64,000 nt of DNA from Heliomarina baculiformis (GCF_019966545.1 NZ_JAIMIC010000006.1:62001-126000); one strand, 5' to 3'. Numbered from the stretch's first letter, positions 1 through 9,009 are shown. Notes: a model not told the origin generated them from the sequence alone. Translations and numbers: made by a program.

Positions 1-176
1 GCCGTCTCAAGGCCGAGCACGACCTTCCCCCGTCCGATCCCGCGCGCGAAGCGCAGCAGATCGCACGTCTAGAAGACCTGGCGCTCAAGGCCGATCTCGA
101 CCCTGAATTCGCCAAGGCTTTCCTGAATTTCATCATTCAGGAAGTCATTCACCACCACGAGAAACACCAGCAATAA
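1..176 (+). CDS. Chorismate mutase, 3' end (partial)
   Basis: The reading frame beginning at base 3 is open from the window edge to the TAA at 174-176 and gives 57 residues. The peptide ([13 protein letters not shown] near its start, then an alpha-helical stretch ending in [11 protein letters not shown]) matches the C-terminal helix of AroQ-type chorismate mutases. These convert chorismate to prephenate in phenylalanine and tyrosine synthesis. In Rhodobacteraceae this gene commonly lies just upstream of rpsP, as it does here with a 43-bp gap. The start and the catalytic N-terminal half lie outside the window, so the call rests on the C-terminus and gene order. Confidence 0.75.
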   Translation, partial: RLKAEHDLPPSDPAREAQQIARLEDLALKADLDPEFAKAFLNFIIQEVIHHHEKHQQ

Positions 177-219
177 CCGGGCATTCCCCGGATCACGCCA
201 TTCACAAGGAGAAACTCAA

Positions 220-606
220 ATGGCCATGAAAATTCGTCTCGCCCGCGGCGGCTCGAAAAAGCGTCCCTTCTACCGCATTGTTGCAGCGGATTCCCGCATG
301 CCCCGCGATGGCCGCTTTATCGAAAAGCTCGGCACCTATAACCCGCTGCTCCCGAAAGACAGCGAAGACCGCGTGAAGATGGATGTCGAGCGCGTTCAGC
401 ACTGGCTCGACCAGGGCGCGCAGCCGACCGACCGGATTGCACGTATGCTCGAAGCCTCCGGCGTCCGCGCCAAGACCGAGCGTAGCAACCCGAAAAAAGG
501 CACCCCGGGCAAGAAAGCTCAGGAACTGGCCGACGCCAAAGCAGCCAAGGCAGCAGAAGCCGCCGAAGCAGCAAACGCACCTGCCGAAGAAGCATCGGCG
601 GAATAA
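220..606 (+). CDS. rpsP: 30S ribosomal protein S16
   Basis: This 128-residue protein starts [19 protein letters not shown], the universally conserved S16 N-terminus, and belongs to the small ribosomal subunit. The core ends near residue 85. It is followed by an Ala/Glu/Lys-rich tail of about 45 residues, which makes it longer than the roughly 80-residue enterobacterial protein; such tails are usual in alphaproteobacteria. A good ribosome binding site (AAGGAG) lies 8 bases before the ATG. It heads the classic rpsP-rimM-trmD order and is followed by rimM after 66 bp. Confidence 0.97.
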   Translation: MAMKIRLARGGSKKRPFYRIVAADSRMPRDGRFIEKLGTYNPLLPKDSEDRVKMDVERVQHWLDQGAQPTDRIARMLEASGVRAKTERSNPKKGTPGKKAQELADAKAAKAAEAAEAANAPAEEASAE

Positions 607-672
607 GACAGGTCCGGGCGGCGCGGGTTCTCTGCGCCGCCTGCCCTTCTCCCTTGGGTCGCGGAACATCCG

Positions 673-1203
673 ATGCCAGAGAATGACAATTCAGAGCTGA
701 TCTGTGTCGGCGTGATCGCTGGCGCTTTCGGCGTCCGGGGCGAGGTGCGGCTGAAAAGCTTTTGCGCCCAGCCCGAAGATATCGAAACCTATTCGCCCCT
801 CACAACCGAGAACGGCAACCAGAGTTTCACGGTCACGATCAACCGACCCATCAATACCGGTTTCGCCGCGATCCTGAGCGGCGTGAAGACCAAGGAAGAC
901 GCCGATGCCTTGCGCGGCACAAGGCTCTTCGCCCCGCGCGACCGGCTGCCTTCGCTGCCGGATGACGAATTCTACCATGCCGACCTGATCGGCCTGACGG
1001 TTATCGATACCGGCGGCGAAACGCTTGGCAAGGTGATCATGGTGCAGAACCACGGCGCTGGCGATCTGCTTGAGATCAAACCGGAAAATGGCGGTGAAAC
1101 GGTTTTGCTGCCGTTTACGCTCGCCAATGTCCCTACCGTCGATCTCGGGGCGGGGCGCATCGTCGCCGATCCGCCCGAAGGGCTATTCCAAGGCAAGCCC
1201 TGA
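673..1203 (+). CDS. rimM: 16S rRNA processing protein RimM
   Basis: RimM is a 30S assembly factor that binds S19 and helps mature the head of the small subunit. The 176-residue protein has the RimM N-terminal barrel ([18 protein letters not shown] at about residues 13-30) followed by a PRC-barrel domain from about residue 95. The length is normal for the family. The stop codon TGA (1201-1203) overlaps the ATG of the next gene by one base, so the sulfotransferase-like gene is probably translated by coupling to rimM. Confidence 0.95.
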   Translation: MPENDNSELICVGVIAGAFGVRGEVRLKSFCAQPEDIETYSPLTTENGNQSFTVTINRPINTGFAAILSGVKTKEDADALRGTRLFAPRDRLPSLPDDEFYHADLIGLTVIDTGGETLGKVIMVQNHGAGDLLEIKPENGGETVLLPFTLANVPTVDLGAGRIVADPPEGLFQGKP

Positions 1204-2018
1204 TGGCTGCAAGGGTCATCGTACATGCCGGTTTTCACAAGACCGGCTCGACCACCATCCAGCGTTTCCTGCGAAACAACCGCAAAGAGCTGTCGCCCGG
1301 CGTGCAACTGCTTTTGCCGTTCCGGCTTGGCAAGGGCGCGGCGCGTCTGGCCATGCGCTATTCCCGTTTCCGCACGCGGCAACTGCTTGACGAATTCGCG
1401 GCGGAAATGCGCGAAACACTCGCGCCGATAGACCCGGCACGCGATCTGGTGCTGAGTCATGAGAACCTCGCCGGACGGATGCCCGGACGGGATGGTCAGA
1501 AAGGCTATGACTGTGCCCCCGAACTGATGGAACGGCTGGTCGCGATCCTGCGTGGGCATTTCGGGCCGGATGCCGATATCCGCTTTTGTATCCTGACCCG
1601 TGCGCCGGACAGCTGGCTGAATTCGCTCTGGCTGCACAACCTTCGTGTCAGCCGGTTGCAGCAGGATATGGAGGAATTCCGCGCGGAAATCACACCGCTG
1701 GACACGATGCCAGAAACGCTCGGCAAGATCGAAGCCTCCATCGCCCCGGCCAGCCTGCACACCGTCGCGCTTGAACAATGTGCCGCGACCCGGCTTGGCC
1801 CGGCGCAACTGCTGATCGACCAGTTGGACTTGCCGCAAGAGGTTCGCGCGAAACTCGCGCCGGAACCCGCGCATAATATCGGACCGGCTCTGGATCTGGC
1901 CCCCGAGTTGCTGGCGCTGAACCGCAGCGCCCTTGATGACGAAACCCTGACCGCGCGCAAGGCCGCCCTGCTGGAGCGGCCCGCAATCGAAAGCCCCACC
2001 CATGTCCGACACGCCTGA
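1203..2018 (+). CDS. Sulfotransferase-like P-loop protein between rimM and trmD
   Basis: The 271-residue protein opens with VHAGFHKTGSTTIQRFLR, the phosphosulfate-binding (5'-PSB) loop of PAPS-dependent sulfotransferases. It continues with a fold typical of bacterial sulfotransferase-like proteins, including ILTRAPDSWLNSLW in the position of the 3'-phosphate-binding Arg/Ser segment. The acceptor cannot be predicted. It overlaps rimM by 1 base and trmD by 17 bases, so it is embedded in the ribosomal operon and should be co-expressed with it. A housekeeping operon is an unusual setting for an accessory sulfotransferase. It could be a catalytically altered member of the fold. Confidence 0.75.
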   Translation: MAARVIVHAGFHKTGSTTIQRFLRNNRKELSPGVQLLLPFRLGKGAARLAMRYSRFRTRQLLDEFAAEMRETLAPIDPARDLVLSHENLAGRMPGRDGQKGYDCAPELMERLVAILRGHFGPDADIRFCILTRAPDSWLNSLWLHNLRVSRLQQDMEEFRAEITPLDTMPETLGKIEASIAPASLHTVALEQCAATRLGPAQLLIDQLDLPQEVRAKLAPEPAHNIGPALDLAPELLALNRSALDDETLTARKAALLERPAIESPTHVRHA

Positions 2019-2814
2019 AACCAAGCCCCGCTCGCACGGGCGCAAGACCATCCGCCCGACGCTGAAACCGCGCGAGCTGATCACCCCGACGCCCGATCTG
2101 GCCGGGGTCTGGAAGGCCAAGGTCATCACCTTGTTTCCGGCGGCGTTTCCCGGCGTGCTGGGCGAAAGCCTGACCGGCAAGGCGCTGCAGGACGGGCGCT
2201 GGCAGCTTGAAACGATCGAACTGCGCCAGTTCGGCGAGGGCAAGCACCGCAATGTCGACGACACCCCGGCGGGCGGTGGCGCGGGCATGGTGCTGCGCCC
2301 CGACGTGTTGGGCGCGGCGCTGGATGCGGCGCAGGAGGGCACGCACGGCCCCTGGCCATTGATCTACCTATCGCCGCGCGGACGCCCAATGACGCAGAAC
2401 CTCATGCGGCAGCTGGCCTCGGGTCCGGGCGTGACGCTGCTTTGCGGGCGTTTTGAGGGCATCGACGAGCGGGTGATCGAGCATTACGGCATTCAGGAAG
2501 TCAGCCTTGGCGATTTCGTCATGACCGGCGGAGAGATCGCGGCGCAGGCCCTGATCGACGCCACGGTGCGGCTGTTACCGAACGTACTGGGCAACGCGGC
2601 CTCGACGAAGGAAGAGAGCTTTTCCAACGGGTTGCTGGAACATCCCCAATACACCCGGCCCGCCGAATGGAACGGTCGCAAGATCCCCGATGTGCTGATG
2701 TCGGGCCATCACGGTGAAATCGCAAAGTGGCGGCGCGCGCAGTCAGAACGCCTGACGCGCGAACGCCGCCCCGACCTGTGGCAGGCACATCAGGACAAGC
2801 CGAAGCAGGGCTGA
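2002..2814 (+). CDS. trmD: tRNA (guanine-37-N1)-methyltransferase TrmD
   Basis: TrmD makes m1G37 in tRNAs reading CNN codons and so prevents frameshifting. The SPOUT-fold core is clear: KVITLFPAAFPGVLG (about 40-54), GEGKHRNVDD and TPAGGGAGMVLRPDV (79-102), the trefoil-knot SAM site LLCGRFEGIDERV (146-158) and SLGDFVMTGGEIAA (168-181). An N-terminal stretch of about 35 residues, rich in Pro, Lys and Arg, precedes the usual start of the domain. The chosen ATG at 2002 overlaps the previous gene by 17 bases; a shorter start inside is not excluded. The gene stops only 4 bp before the end of the convergent protease gene. Confidence 0.95.
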   Translation: MSDTPETKPRSHGRKTIRPTLKPRELITPTPDLAGVWKAKVITLFPAAFPGVLGESLTGKALQDGRWQLETIELRQFGEGKHRNVDDTPAGGGAGMVLRPDVLGAALDAAQEGTHGPWPLIYLSPRGRPMTQNLMRQLASGPGVTLLCGRFEGIDERVIEHYGIQEVSLGDFVMTGGEIAAQALIDATVRLLPNVLGNAASTKEESFSNGLLEHPQYTRPAEWNGRKIPDVLMSGHHGEIAKWRRAQSERLTRERRPDLWQAHQDKPKQG

Positions 2815-2818
2815 GCCG

Positions 2819-5314
2819 TCAGATAAGCACGATGTCTCCGGCCAGCCAGTCCAGTGAGGAAACCCCGGCAAGGTGGATCTGGGCGCCGCCGCCAAAATCG
2901 AACAGAACCTCGCCGCCGATCAGATCGGCGAAATCATCGACCACCGAGGCATTGTTCAGTTTCCCCTGCCAGAGCTTCTGCGAAAGGTGCAGCGCGTCAC
3001 GTCCCGCCTCGAAGTCGGTGATGTCATTGCTGCCAAGCTTGCCTTTGAAGACAAAGACATCGCGGCCCTTGCCGCCGGTCAGGATATTGTCGCCCGAGCC
3101 GCCGTCGAGCGTGTCGGACTTGCCGCCGCCGATCAGCCTGTCATCGCCACCTTTGCCTTTCAGCGTATCCTGACCTCCGGCCCCATCCAGCCGGTCGGCA
3201 CCGTTCTTGCCGTCAAGCACATCGCCACCGCCCTTGCCGGAAATCACGTTATCGCCGCCATTACCCAAGAGCTTGTTCGCGCCCTTGCTGCCGGACAGGT
3301 CGAGGTCGGTCTTGCCCTTGATCCGCGCGTTTTCGACCTGTTTGTAGTTTTTCAGGTCGATATCGAAATCGCGGGCAATCACCATGTCCGTGCCGCCCTT
3401 GCGGAATTCCGACACCACGTCATCGGACTGGCTGAGTACGTATTTATCGTTGCCCTTGCCGCCGATCATGATGTCCTTGCCGCCCCTGCCGTCCAGCAGG
3501 TTGGCAAAGCGGTTGCCGATCAGCGTATCCGCCGCGCCGCCCCCAATCGCGGTCTCGATCTTGACGCCGCTGGCAATTGTGTAGCCGCCGAAAACCCCGC
3601 TCACGAAGGACACGTACCCGCCGCCGCCCGGTTCAGCCTTGAGCGTGGCGGCCCTCAGGTCGATGGTGGCGCTGTCATTGCCGGGGTTGACGATGCTGTC
3701 CTTGCCACCGGTATCCCAGATCGTTTCATAACCCGTCCCGGTCTGGTTCGCGGTCCAGAGCGCATAGGAATCCTTGCCCGAGGCGTAACTGTCGTTCGCG
3801 CCGTATTTCTTCTGGATCTGCGCGATATCGAAGGCCATCGGCGTCCGTGCGATCCCAAAGACATTGGTGCCCGAGCCGCCATTCGGCCCGGTCTGCCAGC
3901 CCTTGTTGTAGGACATGACGGTAAAAACCTCTTGGTTGAGATCGTTTTCCCCCTTGTCACCGCTGCCGGTCACGCCGGCGAAGATGGCCGAAGTGCCGCC
4001 GTTGTCGTGGGGATGGGACAGTCCAAGCCCGTGGCCGAATTCGTGGATGAAATTGGAGTAACCATAGGCGCCTTTTTCCAGCAGCCCGCCTGCCTTGTCG
4101 CGCGACCAGACCGTGTTGCTGGTGTTGAACCAGCCGACGCCTTCGTCCGGGGAATAATTCGGATCCTGCGGGATCATGCGCCCCGTGGTCGAGCCTTCCT
4201 CGAAATTCTTGACCATGAAGAAATCCGCGTCGGACGCATGGCTCACCTGCGTGAAACTGAGCTGTGAAAAACGGCTGTATTCGCCCAGTGCTGCCATCGC
4301 TTGTCCGGCTTCGTAGGTATTCCACGGCTGGTCGGTCGTCTCACCGCCAAAGGTCTCGGCCTGCGCGGCGAAATAGACCCTGATCTCGGTCTTGTTAAAC
4401 TTGACGCCCCAGTCCAGCGCGTCGATGGGCGACGGCGGTTCCGGCGGTGAAAACTCATCGGCTCTAAGGATAAAGTCTCCGGTATTGCCCGGACCACCCA
4501 GCGCCTTGATGTAATAGACCCCGTCATTTTTCGCTTTGAAAGTCACGGCGGCATCCCGCGTGACGCCGTTGTCGTCGTTGAAGGCTATTTCGCTCAGGCT
4601 TTCGGTCACCACCGACAGACGGGGATTCGCCAGCGGGCTGGCATCGGGAAAGTAGATCGGGCTTTGGGTCCGGTTGGTTTCAAGCGTGACCCAGTAGCTT
4701 TTGCCCTTTTCAACGGTAATCGCGTACCAGTCCTCGTCGTCGCTGTAATCGATCCGGCCTTCGACCGTATCACCGGCGCTGATGCTGCCCGCAAGCTGCG
4801 GCAGGTCACCGACCTTGTCGTCGTCGAAATTGGCCTCGCCCAGCGTGATCTCGTAATTGCCGATGGTCTGTTCATCCTTGCCAAACCCGGTGGCCCCCGC
4901 GAAATAGACGCCGGTTCTGGTCGCAGTGAAGGTCAGCAGCGCGTCGTCGCCATCGCCCCTATCGTCATCGGAGATCAGGAAAGTTCCTGTATCGTCAAAT
5001 AGATAGACCTTTGGATCAGCGAGACCACCAGAGGACAGCGCCCGCAGGCTGATCTGGTAGGTCTGGCCTGCCTCAAGCTGCATGCCGAACCAGTCAGTGT
5101 CGCCCTGCACCGAGATCTGCGCGTTGATCCTCTGCCCAACGCTCAGCCCGACCGAGGTGCCCGTCCCTGACGGGATATCGTAGAAGGTGCCAAATTCCGT
5201 CTCACCCCGCCCGGTTTCCAGCGTCTCTGCCGCCCTTTGCGACCAATCGGCGAAATGATTGCCCTTTGCCTCCGATGCAAACCCCGCATCGCCTAATCCA
5301 CATAGCCCGCACAT
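2819..5314 (-). CDS. Serralysin-like RTX metalloprotease (M10)
   Basis: This 831-residue protein is a probable secreted zinc protease. Two pre-peptidase (PPC) beta domains occupy about 45-155 and 175-285. The metzincin catalytic site HEFGHGLGLSH is at 424-434 and the Met-turn VMSYN at 466-470. The C-terminal part (about 580-760) carries glycine/aspartate-rich calcium-binding RTX nonapeptides such as GGKGNDKYVLS, and the protein ends in a hydrophobic IVLI expected of a type I secretion signal. There is no classical signal peptide; the N-terminus MCGLCGLG is cysteine-rich. No ABC exporter, membrane-fusion protein or inhibitor gene is adjacent, so export would rely on a system elsewhere. It lies antisense between trmD and rplS. 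Confidence 0.88.
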   Translation of the reverse strand: MCGLCGLGDAGFASEAKGNHFADWSQRAAETLETGRGETEFGTFYDIPSGTGTSVGLSVGQRINAQISVQGDTDWFGMQLEAGQTYQISLRALSSGGLADPKVYLFDDTGTFLISDDDRGDGDDALLTFTATRTGVYFAGATGFGKDEQTIGNYEITLGEANFDDDKVGDLPQLAGSISAGDTVEGRIDYSDDEDWYAITVEKGKSYWVTLETNRTQSPIYFPDASPLANPRLSVVTESLSEIAFNDDNGVTRDAAVTFKAKNDGVYYIKALGGPGNTGDFILRADEFSPPEPPSPIDALDWGVKFNKTEIRVYFAAQAETFGGETTDQPWNTYEAGQAMAALGEYSRFSQLSFTQVSHASDADFFMVKNFEEGSTTGRMIPQDPNYSPDEGVGWFNTSNTVWSRDKAGGLLEKGAYGYSNFIHEFGHGLGLSHPHDNGGTSAIFAGVTGSGDKGENDLNQEVFTVMSYNKGWQTGPNGGSGTNVFGIARTPMAFDIAQIQKKYGANDSYASGKDSYALWTANQTGTGYETIWDTGGKDSIVNPGNDSATIDLRAATLKAEPGGGGYVSFVSGVFGGYTIASGVKIETAIGGGAADTLIGNRFANLLDGRGGKDIMIGGKGNDKYVLSQSDDVVSEFRKGGTDMVIARDFDIDLKNYKQVENARIKGKTDLDLSGSKGANKLLGNGGDNVISGKGGGDVLDGKNGADRLDGAGGQDTLKGKGGDDRLIGGGKSDTLDGGSGDNILTGGKGRDVFVFKGKLGSNDITDFEAGRDALHLSQKLWQGKLNNASVVDDFADLIGGEVLFDFGGGAQIHLAGVSSLDWLAGDIVLI

Positions 5315-5732
5315 GGCCTGACCCCCTGTTTTAAATCATAAACATCAATCAAATGCGGGCCCGCAATAATGCCCCGTTGCACCGCCCGCCGGGTTCAATT
5401 TTCGCCGGGGACCTTGTAAAAAGCCATTTGCATTTGGAAAACGCCCGGCCCGGAAATCGGGGCCGAATCGGATTGCCCAAAGCGGGGTTGATTGCGCACC
5501 CGCTTTGCCCTATTGGAACGCTGATCCGGAATCGCTTTGGCGGTTCGCGGGTGGCTGGTCTGTGTTTCGCCCCGCTTTCTTCGGCCAAGGGCATTCCCAC
5601 AGGGACCGGCAAACCAAGGAACCGACGACCTGAACTCTGGCGGGCTGCTTAGGCGGGACCCGGTTGAAGACCAAGAGCTCTGAGGCCGCGCAAATCTTCG
5701 TGGAAAAACCACGAGCATGTAGGAGAGATGCG
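5315..5732. promoter_or_regulatory. Intergenic/leader region before rplS
   Basis: This 418-bp stretch has no convincing gene. Because the protease gene lies antisense between trmD and rplS, the rplS-rpmE unit must have its own promoter here, and the protease promoter must lie near 5315-5360. A perfect 12-bp palindrome TGCGGGCCCGCA sits at 5354-5365, and a hairpin lies at 5698-5714 just before the rplS ribosome binding site. I could not assign -35/-10 boxes with confidence. Confidence 0.45.
5698..5714 (+). promoter_or_regulatory. Hairpin immediately upstream of the rplS ribosome binding site
   Basis: TCGTGG (5698-5703) pairs perfectly with CCACGA (5709-5714) around an AAAAA loop, and a T-G wobble can extend it by one pair. 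The hairpin ends about 6 bases before the AGGAGAG ribosome binding site of rplS. The position suits a leader element that tunes L19/L31 translation. No protein-binding similarity can be claimed from the sequence alone. Confidence 0.4.
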
Positions 5733-6116
5733 ATGGACATTATCGCACAACTTGAGGCGGAACAGATTTCCGACCTTGGGAAGACCATTCCCGACTTTAA
5801 AGCCGGCGACACCATTCGCGTCGGTTACAAGGTGACCGAAGGTACGCGCACCCGTGTGCAGAACTACGAAGGCGTCTGCATCAGCCGTAAAAACGGCAAG
5901 GGCATTGCCGGGTCGTTCACCGTTCGCAAGATTTCCTTTGGTGAAGGCGTGGAACGTGTATTCCCGCTCTATTCGACCAATATCGACAGCATCGAAGTGG
6001 TACGCCGCGGTAAAGTCCGTCGCGCCAAGCTGTACTACCTGCGCGCCCGCCGTGGCAAATCTGCCCGGATCGCCGAGGTTTCCAACTACAAGCCCCTCAG
6101 TGGCGCAAAAGCGTAA
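5733..6116 (+). CDS. rplS: 50S ribosomal protein L19
   Basis: L19 sits at the 30S-50S interface. The 127-residue product starts [12 protein letters not shown] and contains the family signature [20 protein letters not shown] followed by [15 protein letters not shown]. The ATG at 5733 is preferred because AGGAGAG lies 5 bases upstream and because L19 proteins begin this way; the frame stays open upstream to 5664, but that extension is not L19-like. The gene is followed after 11 bp by rpmE. It is separated from trmD by an antisense protease gene and a 418-bp leader, which breaks the usual rpsP-rimM-trmD-rplS operon. Confidence 0.97.
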   Translation: MDIIAQLEAEQISDLGKTIPDFKAGDTIRVGYKVTEGTRTRVQNYEGVCISRKNGKGIAGSFTVRKISFGEGVERVFPLYSTNIDSIEVVRRGKVRRAKLYYLRARRGKSARIAEVSNYKPLSGAKA

Positions 6117-6127
6117 GGAGCTGGACG

Positions 6128-6349
6128 ATGAAAAAAGATCTCCACCCCGATTACCACTTAATCGACGTCAAGATGACCGATGGCACCGTGGTCAAGATGA
6201 AATCCACCTGGGGCAAGGAAGGCGACCAGCTGTCGCTTGATATCGACCCCTCCGTGCACCCCGCATGGACCGGTGGCGGCACCCGCCTGATGGATACCGG
6301 CGGTCGTGTTTCCAAGTTCAAGAAGAAATACGAAGGTCTCGGCTTCTAA
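6128..6349 (+). CDS. rpmE: 50S ribosomal protein L31
   Basis: The 73-residue product begins [20 protein letters not shown] and ends with a basic tail ([13 protein letters not shown]), characteristic of L31 of the large subunit. I see no CxxC zinc ligands, so this is a zinc-independent (C-minus) version, as is common in alphaproteobacteria. A strong AAGGAG site lies upstream. It is the last gene of the rplS-rpmE unit, which ends in the hairpin at 6373-6402. Confidence 0.96.
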   Translation: MKKDLHPDYHLIDVKMTDGTVVKMKSTWGKEGDQLSLDIDPSVHPAWTGGGTRLMDTGGRVSKFKKKYEGLGF

Positions 6350-6372
6350 TAGCCCGATCCATTCGAATTCCG

Positions 6373-6402
6373 AACGCCGCCCCGTTTCGGGGCGGCGTTT
6401 TT
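6373..6402 (+). terminator. Rho-independent terminator after rpmE
   Basis: A perfect 12-bp stem (AACGCCGCCCCG, 6373-6384, pairing with 6388-6399) closes a three-base TTT loop. It runs directly into a T tract ending at 6402. This is a textbook intrinsic terminator, 23 bp after the rpmE stop codon. Confidence 0.92.
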
Positions 6403-6470
6403 CGTTTTGAGGTGACGAATTCGAAACCAAATGCGGGGATGTTCTGTCCGTTCCCGTCAACGGATTTTCA

Positions 6471-8075
6471 ATGCCTGCTGCCCTCTCTGTCGACCAATCC
6501 CTGAAACGCGCCCGACGCGCCCTGAAAAATGGCGACCGCCAAGAAGCCAAGACAGTGCTCACAGCGGTACTGCAACGGTTCCCGGCCAACCGGCGGGCAC
6601 AGCAGGCGCTGGCACAAATCGACGATGTGCCGGTTGCCGAACTCGTGGCCGAGGCCGAGTGGCTGGAACGCACCCGCGCCTATGACTCGGCAGAACGTGT
6701 GTGGGAGCAGGCTTTCCAACGATCCGGAAAAGAGGCGCGCGCCGGGCTTGGCCTTGCTCTGTGCCGATTGACACTCGGACGCCCAGCGCGGGCGCTTGAG
6801 GCTTGCGAGGCGGTTCTTTCGATACGTCCGGACCATGCGATGGCGCTCGACATAAAGGGGCGCGCCCTGCGTGACCTCGGGCGCCCTGATGAGGCTGAAG
6901 CCTGCCATAAAGCAGCGCTGGGAAACGGGGTAATCGACGCGGGGCCGCTCAATCACCTCGGGATACTGGCGCAGGCCCGGGGGGAACGGCGCGCCGCCGC
7001 CGAATTCTATCGTCAAGCGCTTGTCCTAGCGCCGGACCAGCCCGACCTGCATCACAACCTGTCACGCGTTATCACCTATCACGCGCAGGAACCCCATCTG
7101 GCCAACCTGCACGCACAGATATCGAACGCCGCGCCGGATGACACCGACGCCGCGCCGCTGCATTTCGCCATGTTCAAGGCGCTGGATGATCTTGGCGAAT
7201 ACGACGCGGCTTTCGCCCATCTCGAAATTGGAAACAGGCTGCGCAAGCAGGCGTTTACCTATGACATACGCCGGGATGCCGCGCGGTTTTCTTTTTGCCG
7301 CGCGCTGCTGGCCGATGCGCCAGTTTTGCACAACCCGGACCCGGCGGCGATCCGACCGATCTTTGTGACTGGTCTGCCAAGATCCGGGACAACGCTTGTC
7401 GAACAGATCCTGTCACAGGCACCGGGCACGCAGGCGGGTGGGGAGCTTGCGGTCGTCGCCAATGCCGCTGCACGGGTGCTGCGCGCCATGCAGATCGGTA
7501 AACACAACCGGATCGACACCGATACGCTCGCGACCTTCCGGACCGAGGTGCTGGACGGGCTTCGGGAATTTTCGGACGGCGCACCCGTACTCATCGACAA
7601 GATGCCGCTGAACTTCCGGTGGATCGGGCTGATCTGCGCCGCCTTCCCCGAGGCGAAGATACTGCATCTTGAGCGCAACCCGCTCGCCGTCGCGTGGTCG
7701 CTCTATCGGCACAAGTTCAGCGGCGGGGGGAATGGTTTCGCCTATGACATCGCCGATATCGCCACCTACCTTGTGTTGCATCGTGACTTGGTGAGCAACT
7801 GGCAACAGCTCTATCCCGGCCGTGTCACCACGGTGGATTACGGCGCGCTGGTTCAGAACCCGGAGCCCGCCATTCGCAGGATCATATCGGCCTGCGACCT
7901 TGAATGGTCCGACGCCTGCCTTGCCCCCCAGAATTCCAGCAGGTCCGTCCTGACGGCAAGTGCCGCGCAGGTGCGTGAACCGATCCATGACGAGGCGGAT
8001 CAGGGCTGGCGGCGCTATGAATCCCAGCTTGCCCCGCTTCGCGTGGCGCTTAGGGCAGCAAACATCCTGCCATAG
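6471..8075 (+). CDS. TPR-repeat sulfotransferase
   Basis: This 534-residue protein has about 220 residues of tetratricopeptide-type helical repeats (for example GRPDEAEACHKAAL and GERRAAAEFYRQALVLAPDQ) followed by a sulfotransferase domain. That domain begins IFVTGLPRSGTTLVEQILS (about 285-305), the PAPS 5'-phosphosulfate loop. A later segment, LHLERNPLAVAWSLYRHKFS, supplies the 3'-phosphate-binding Arg and Ser. TPR-sulfotransferases of this type are widespread in roseobacters; acceptors are mostly unknown. It is a single gene: the rpmE terminator precedes it and 124 bp separate it from mipZ. Confidence 0.85.
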   Translation: MPAALSVDQSLKRARRALKNGDRQEAKTVLTAVLQRFPANRRAQQALAQIDDVPVAELVAEAEWLERTRAYDSAERVWEQAFQRSGKEARAGLGLALCRLTLGRPARALEACEAVLSIRPDHAMALDIKGRALRDLGRPDEAEACHKAALGNGVIDAGPLNHLGILAQARGERRAAAEFYRQALVLAPDQPDLHHNLSRVITYHAQEPHLANLHAQISNAAPDDTDAAPLHFAMFKALDDLGEYDAAFAHLEIGNRLRKQAFTYDIRRDAARFSFCRALLADAPVLHNPDPAAIRPIFVTGLPRSGTTLVEQILSQAPGTQAGGELAVVANAAARVLRAMQIGKHNRIDTDTLATFRTEVLDGLREFSDGAPVLIDKMPLNFRWIGLICAAFPEAKILHLERNPLAVAWSLYRHKFSGGGNGFAYDIADIATYLVLHRDLVSNWQQLYPGRVTTVDYGALVQNPEPAIRRIISACDLEWSDACLAPQNSSRSVLTASAAQVREPIHDEADQGWRRYESQLAPLRVALRAANILP

Positions 8076-8199
8076 TTGTGTCCGCAATGCCCTAAATCCC
8101 TGCTCTAGAGCTGGTCACGGCTTTCCATCGCCCAACACACAACATATAGTGGAATGAAACAGCGGAATGGGTACGATCCGCAGGGCTGAGGGACCAAGA

Positions 8200-9009
8200 A
8201 TGGCGCATATCATTGTCGTCGGCAACGAAAAGGGCGGCGCGGGAAAATCAACTGTTTCCATGCATGTGGCAACGGCACTGGCAAGGATGGGGCACAAGGT
8301 CAGCACGCTTGATCTGGACCTGCGCCAGCGTACCATGGGCCGCTACGCCGAGAACCGGAAGACCTTCCTCGCAAAGGCCGGGCTCGACCTGCCCAGCGCG
8401 GATTGCCACGACCTGCCCGATATCGACCCCTCGACGCTCAGCCCCGGCGAAAACATCTATGATCACCGCCTTTCCGCCGCGGTCGCGTCGCTTGAGCCGC
8501 AGAGCGATTTCATCCTCATCGACTGCCCCGGGTCGCATACACGTCTGAGTCAGGTGGCCCATTCGCTGGCGGACACGCTGATCACACCGCTCAACGACAG
8601 TTTCATCGATTTCGACCTGCTGGCCCATACGGATGCCAAGGGCGAAAAGATCACCGGGCCGTCGGTGTATTCCGAAATGGTCTGGAACGCCCGTCAGCTG
8701 CGCGCGCAGGCCGGACTGAAGCCGATCGACTGGGTCGTCATGCGCAACCGCGTCGGCACCCAGCGCATGGTCAACAAGGAAAAGATGGAACGCGCGGTCA
8801 AGATGCTGGCCGATCGTGTCGGCTTCCGGATCGTGCCAGGCTTTTCCGAGCGCGTTGTTTTCCGTGAACTTTTCCCCCGCGGGCTGACACTGCTCGATCT
8901 CAAGGATATCGGCGTCAAGCAGCTCAACATCTCGAACGTTGCCGCGCGGCAGGAACTGCGCGACATGATGAAAGAGCTGAAGCTGCCCGGCGTCGAGGTC
9001 AACTTTTAA
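8200..9009 (+). CDS. mipZ: Division-plane positioning ATPase MipZ
   Basis: MipZ is a ParA/MinD-type ATPase that forms gradients from ParB-bound origins and inhibits FtsZ assembly away from midcell. The 269-residue protein starts MAHIIVVGNEKGGAGKST, a deviant Walker A with the signature lysine. It contains STLDLDLRQRT, FILIDCPGSHTRLSQ and DWVVMRNRVGTQ, all close to Caulobacter MipZ. The ATG at 8200 is chosen because GAGGGA lies 8 bases upstream and the P-loop is then at the normal distance; the frame is open to 8167. It converges on livF with a shared short terminator. Confidence 0.92.
   Translation: MAHIIVVGNEKGGAGKSTVSMHVATALARMGHKVSTLDLDLRQRTMGRYAENRKTFLAKAGLDLPSADCHDLPDIDPSTLSPGENIYDHRLSAAVASLEPQSDFILIDCPGSHTRLSQVAHSLADTLITPLNDSFIDFDLLAHTDAKGEKITGPSVYSEMVWNARQLRAQAGLKPIDWVVMRNRVGTQRMVNKEKMERAVKMLADRVGFRIVPGFSERVVFRELFPRGLTLLDLKDIGVKQLNISNVAARQELRDMMKELKLPGVEVNF

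Noticed and set aside
972-2342. 456-codon open frame on the minus strand
   Set aside because: It is antisense to rimM, the sulfotransferase-like gene and trmD; the product is low-complexity and Arg/Gln/Pro-rich and unlike any protein, as expected of a shadow frame in GC-rich DNA.
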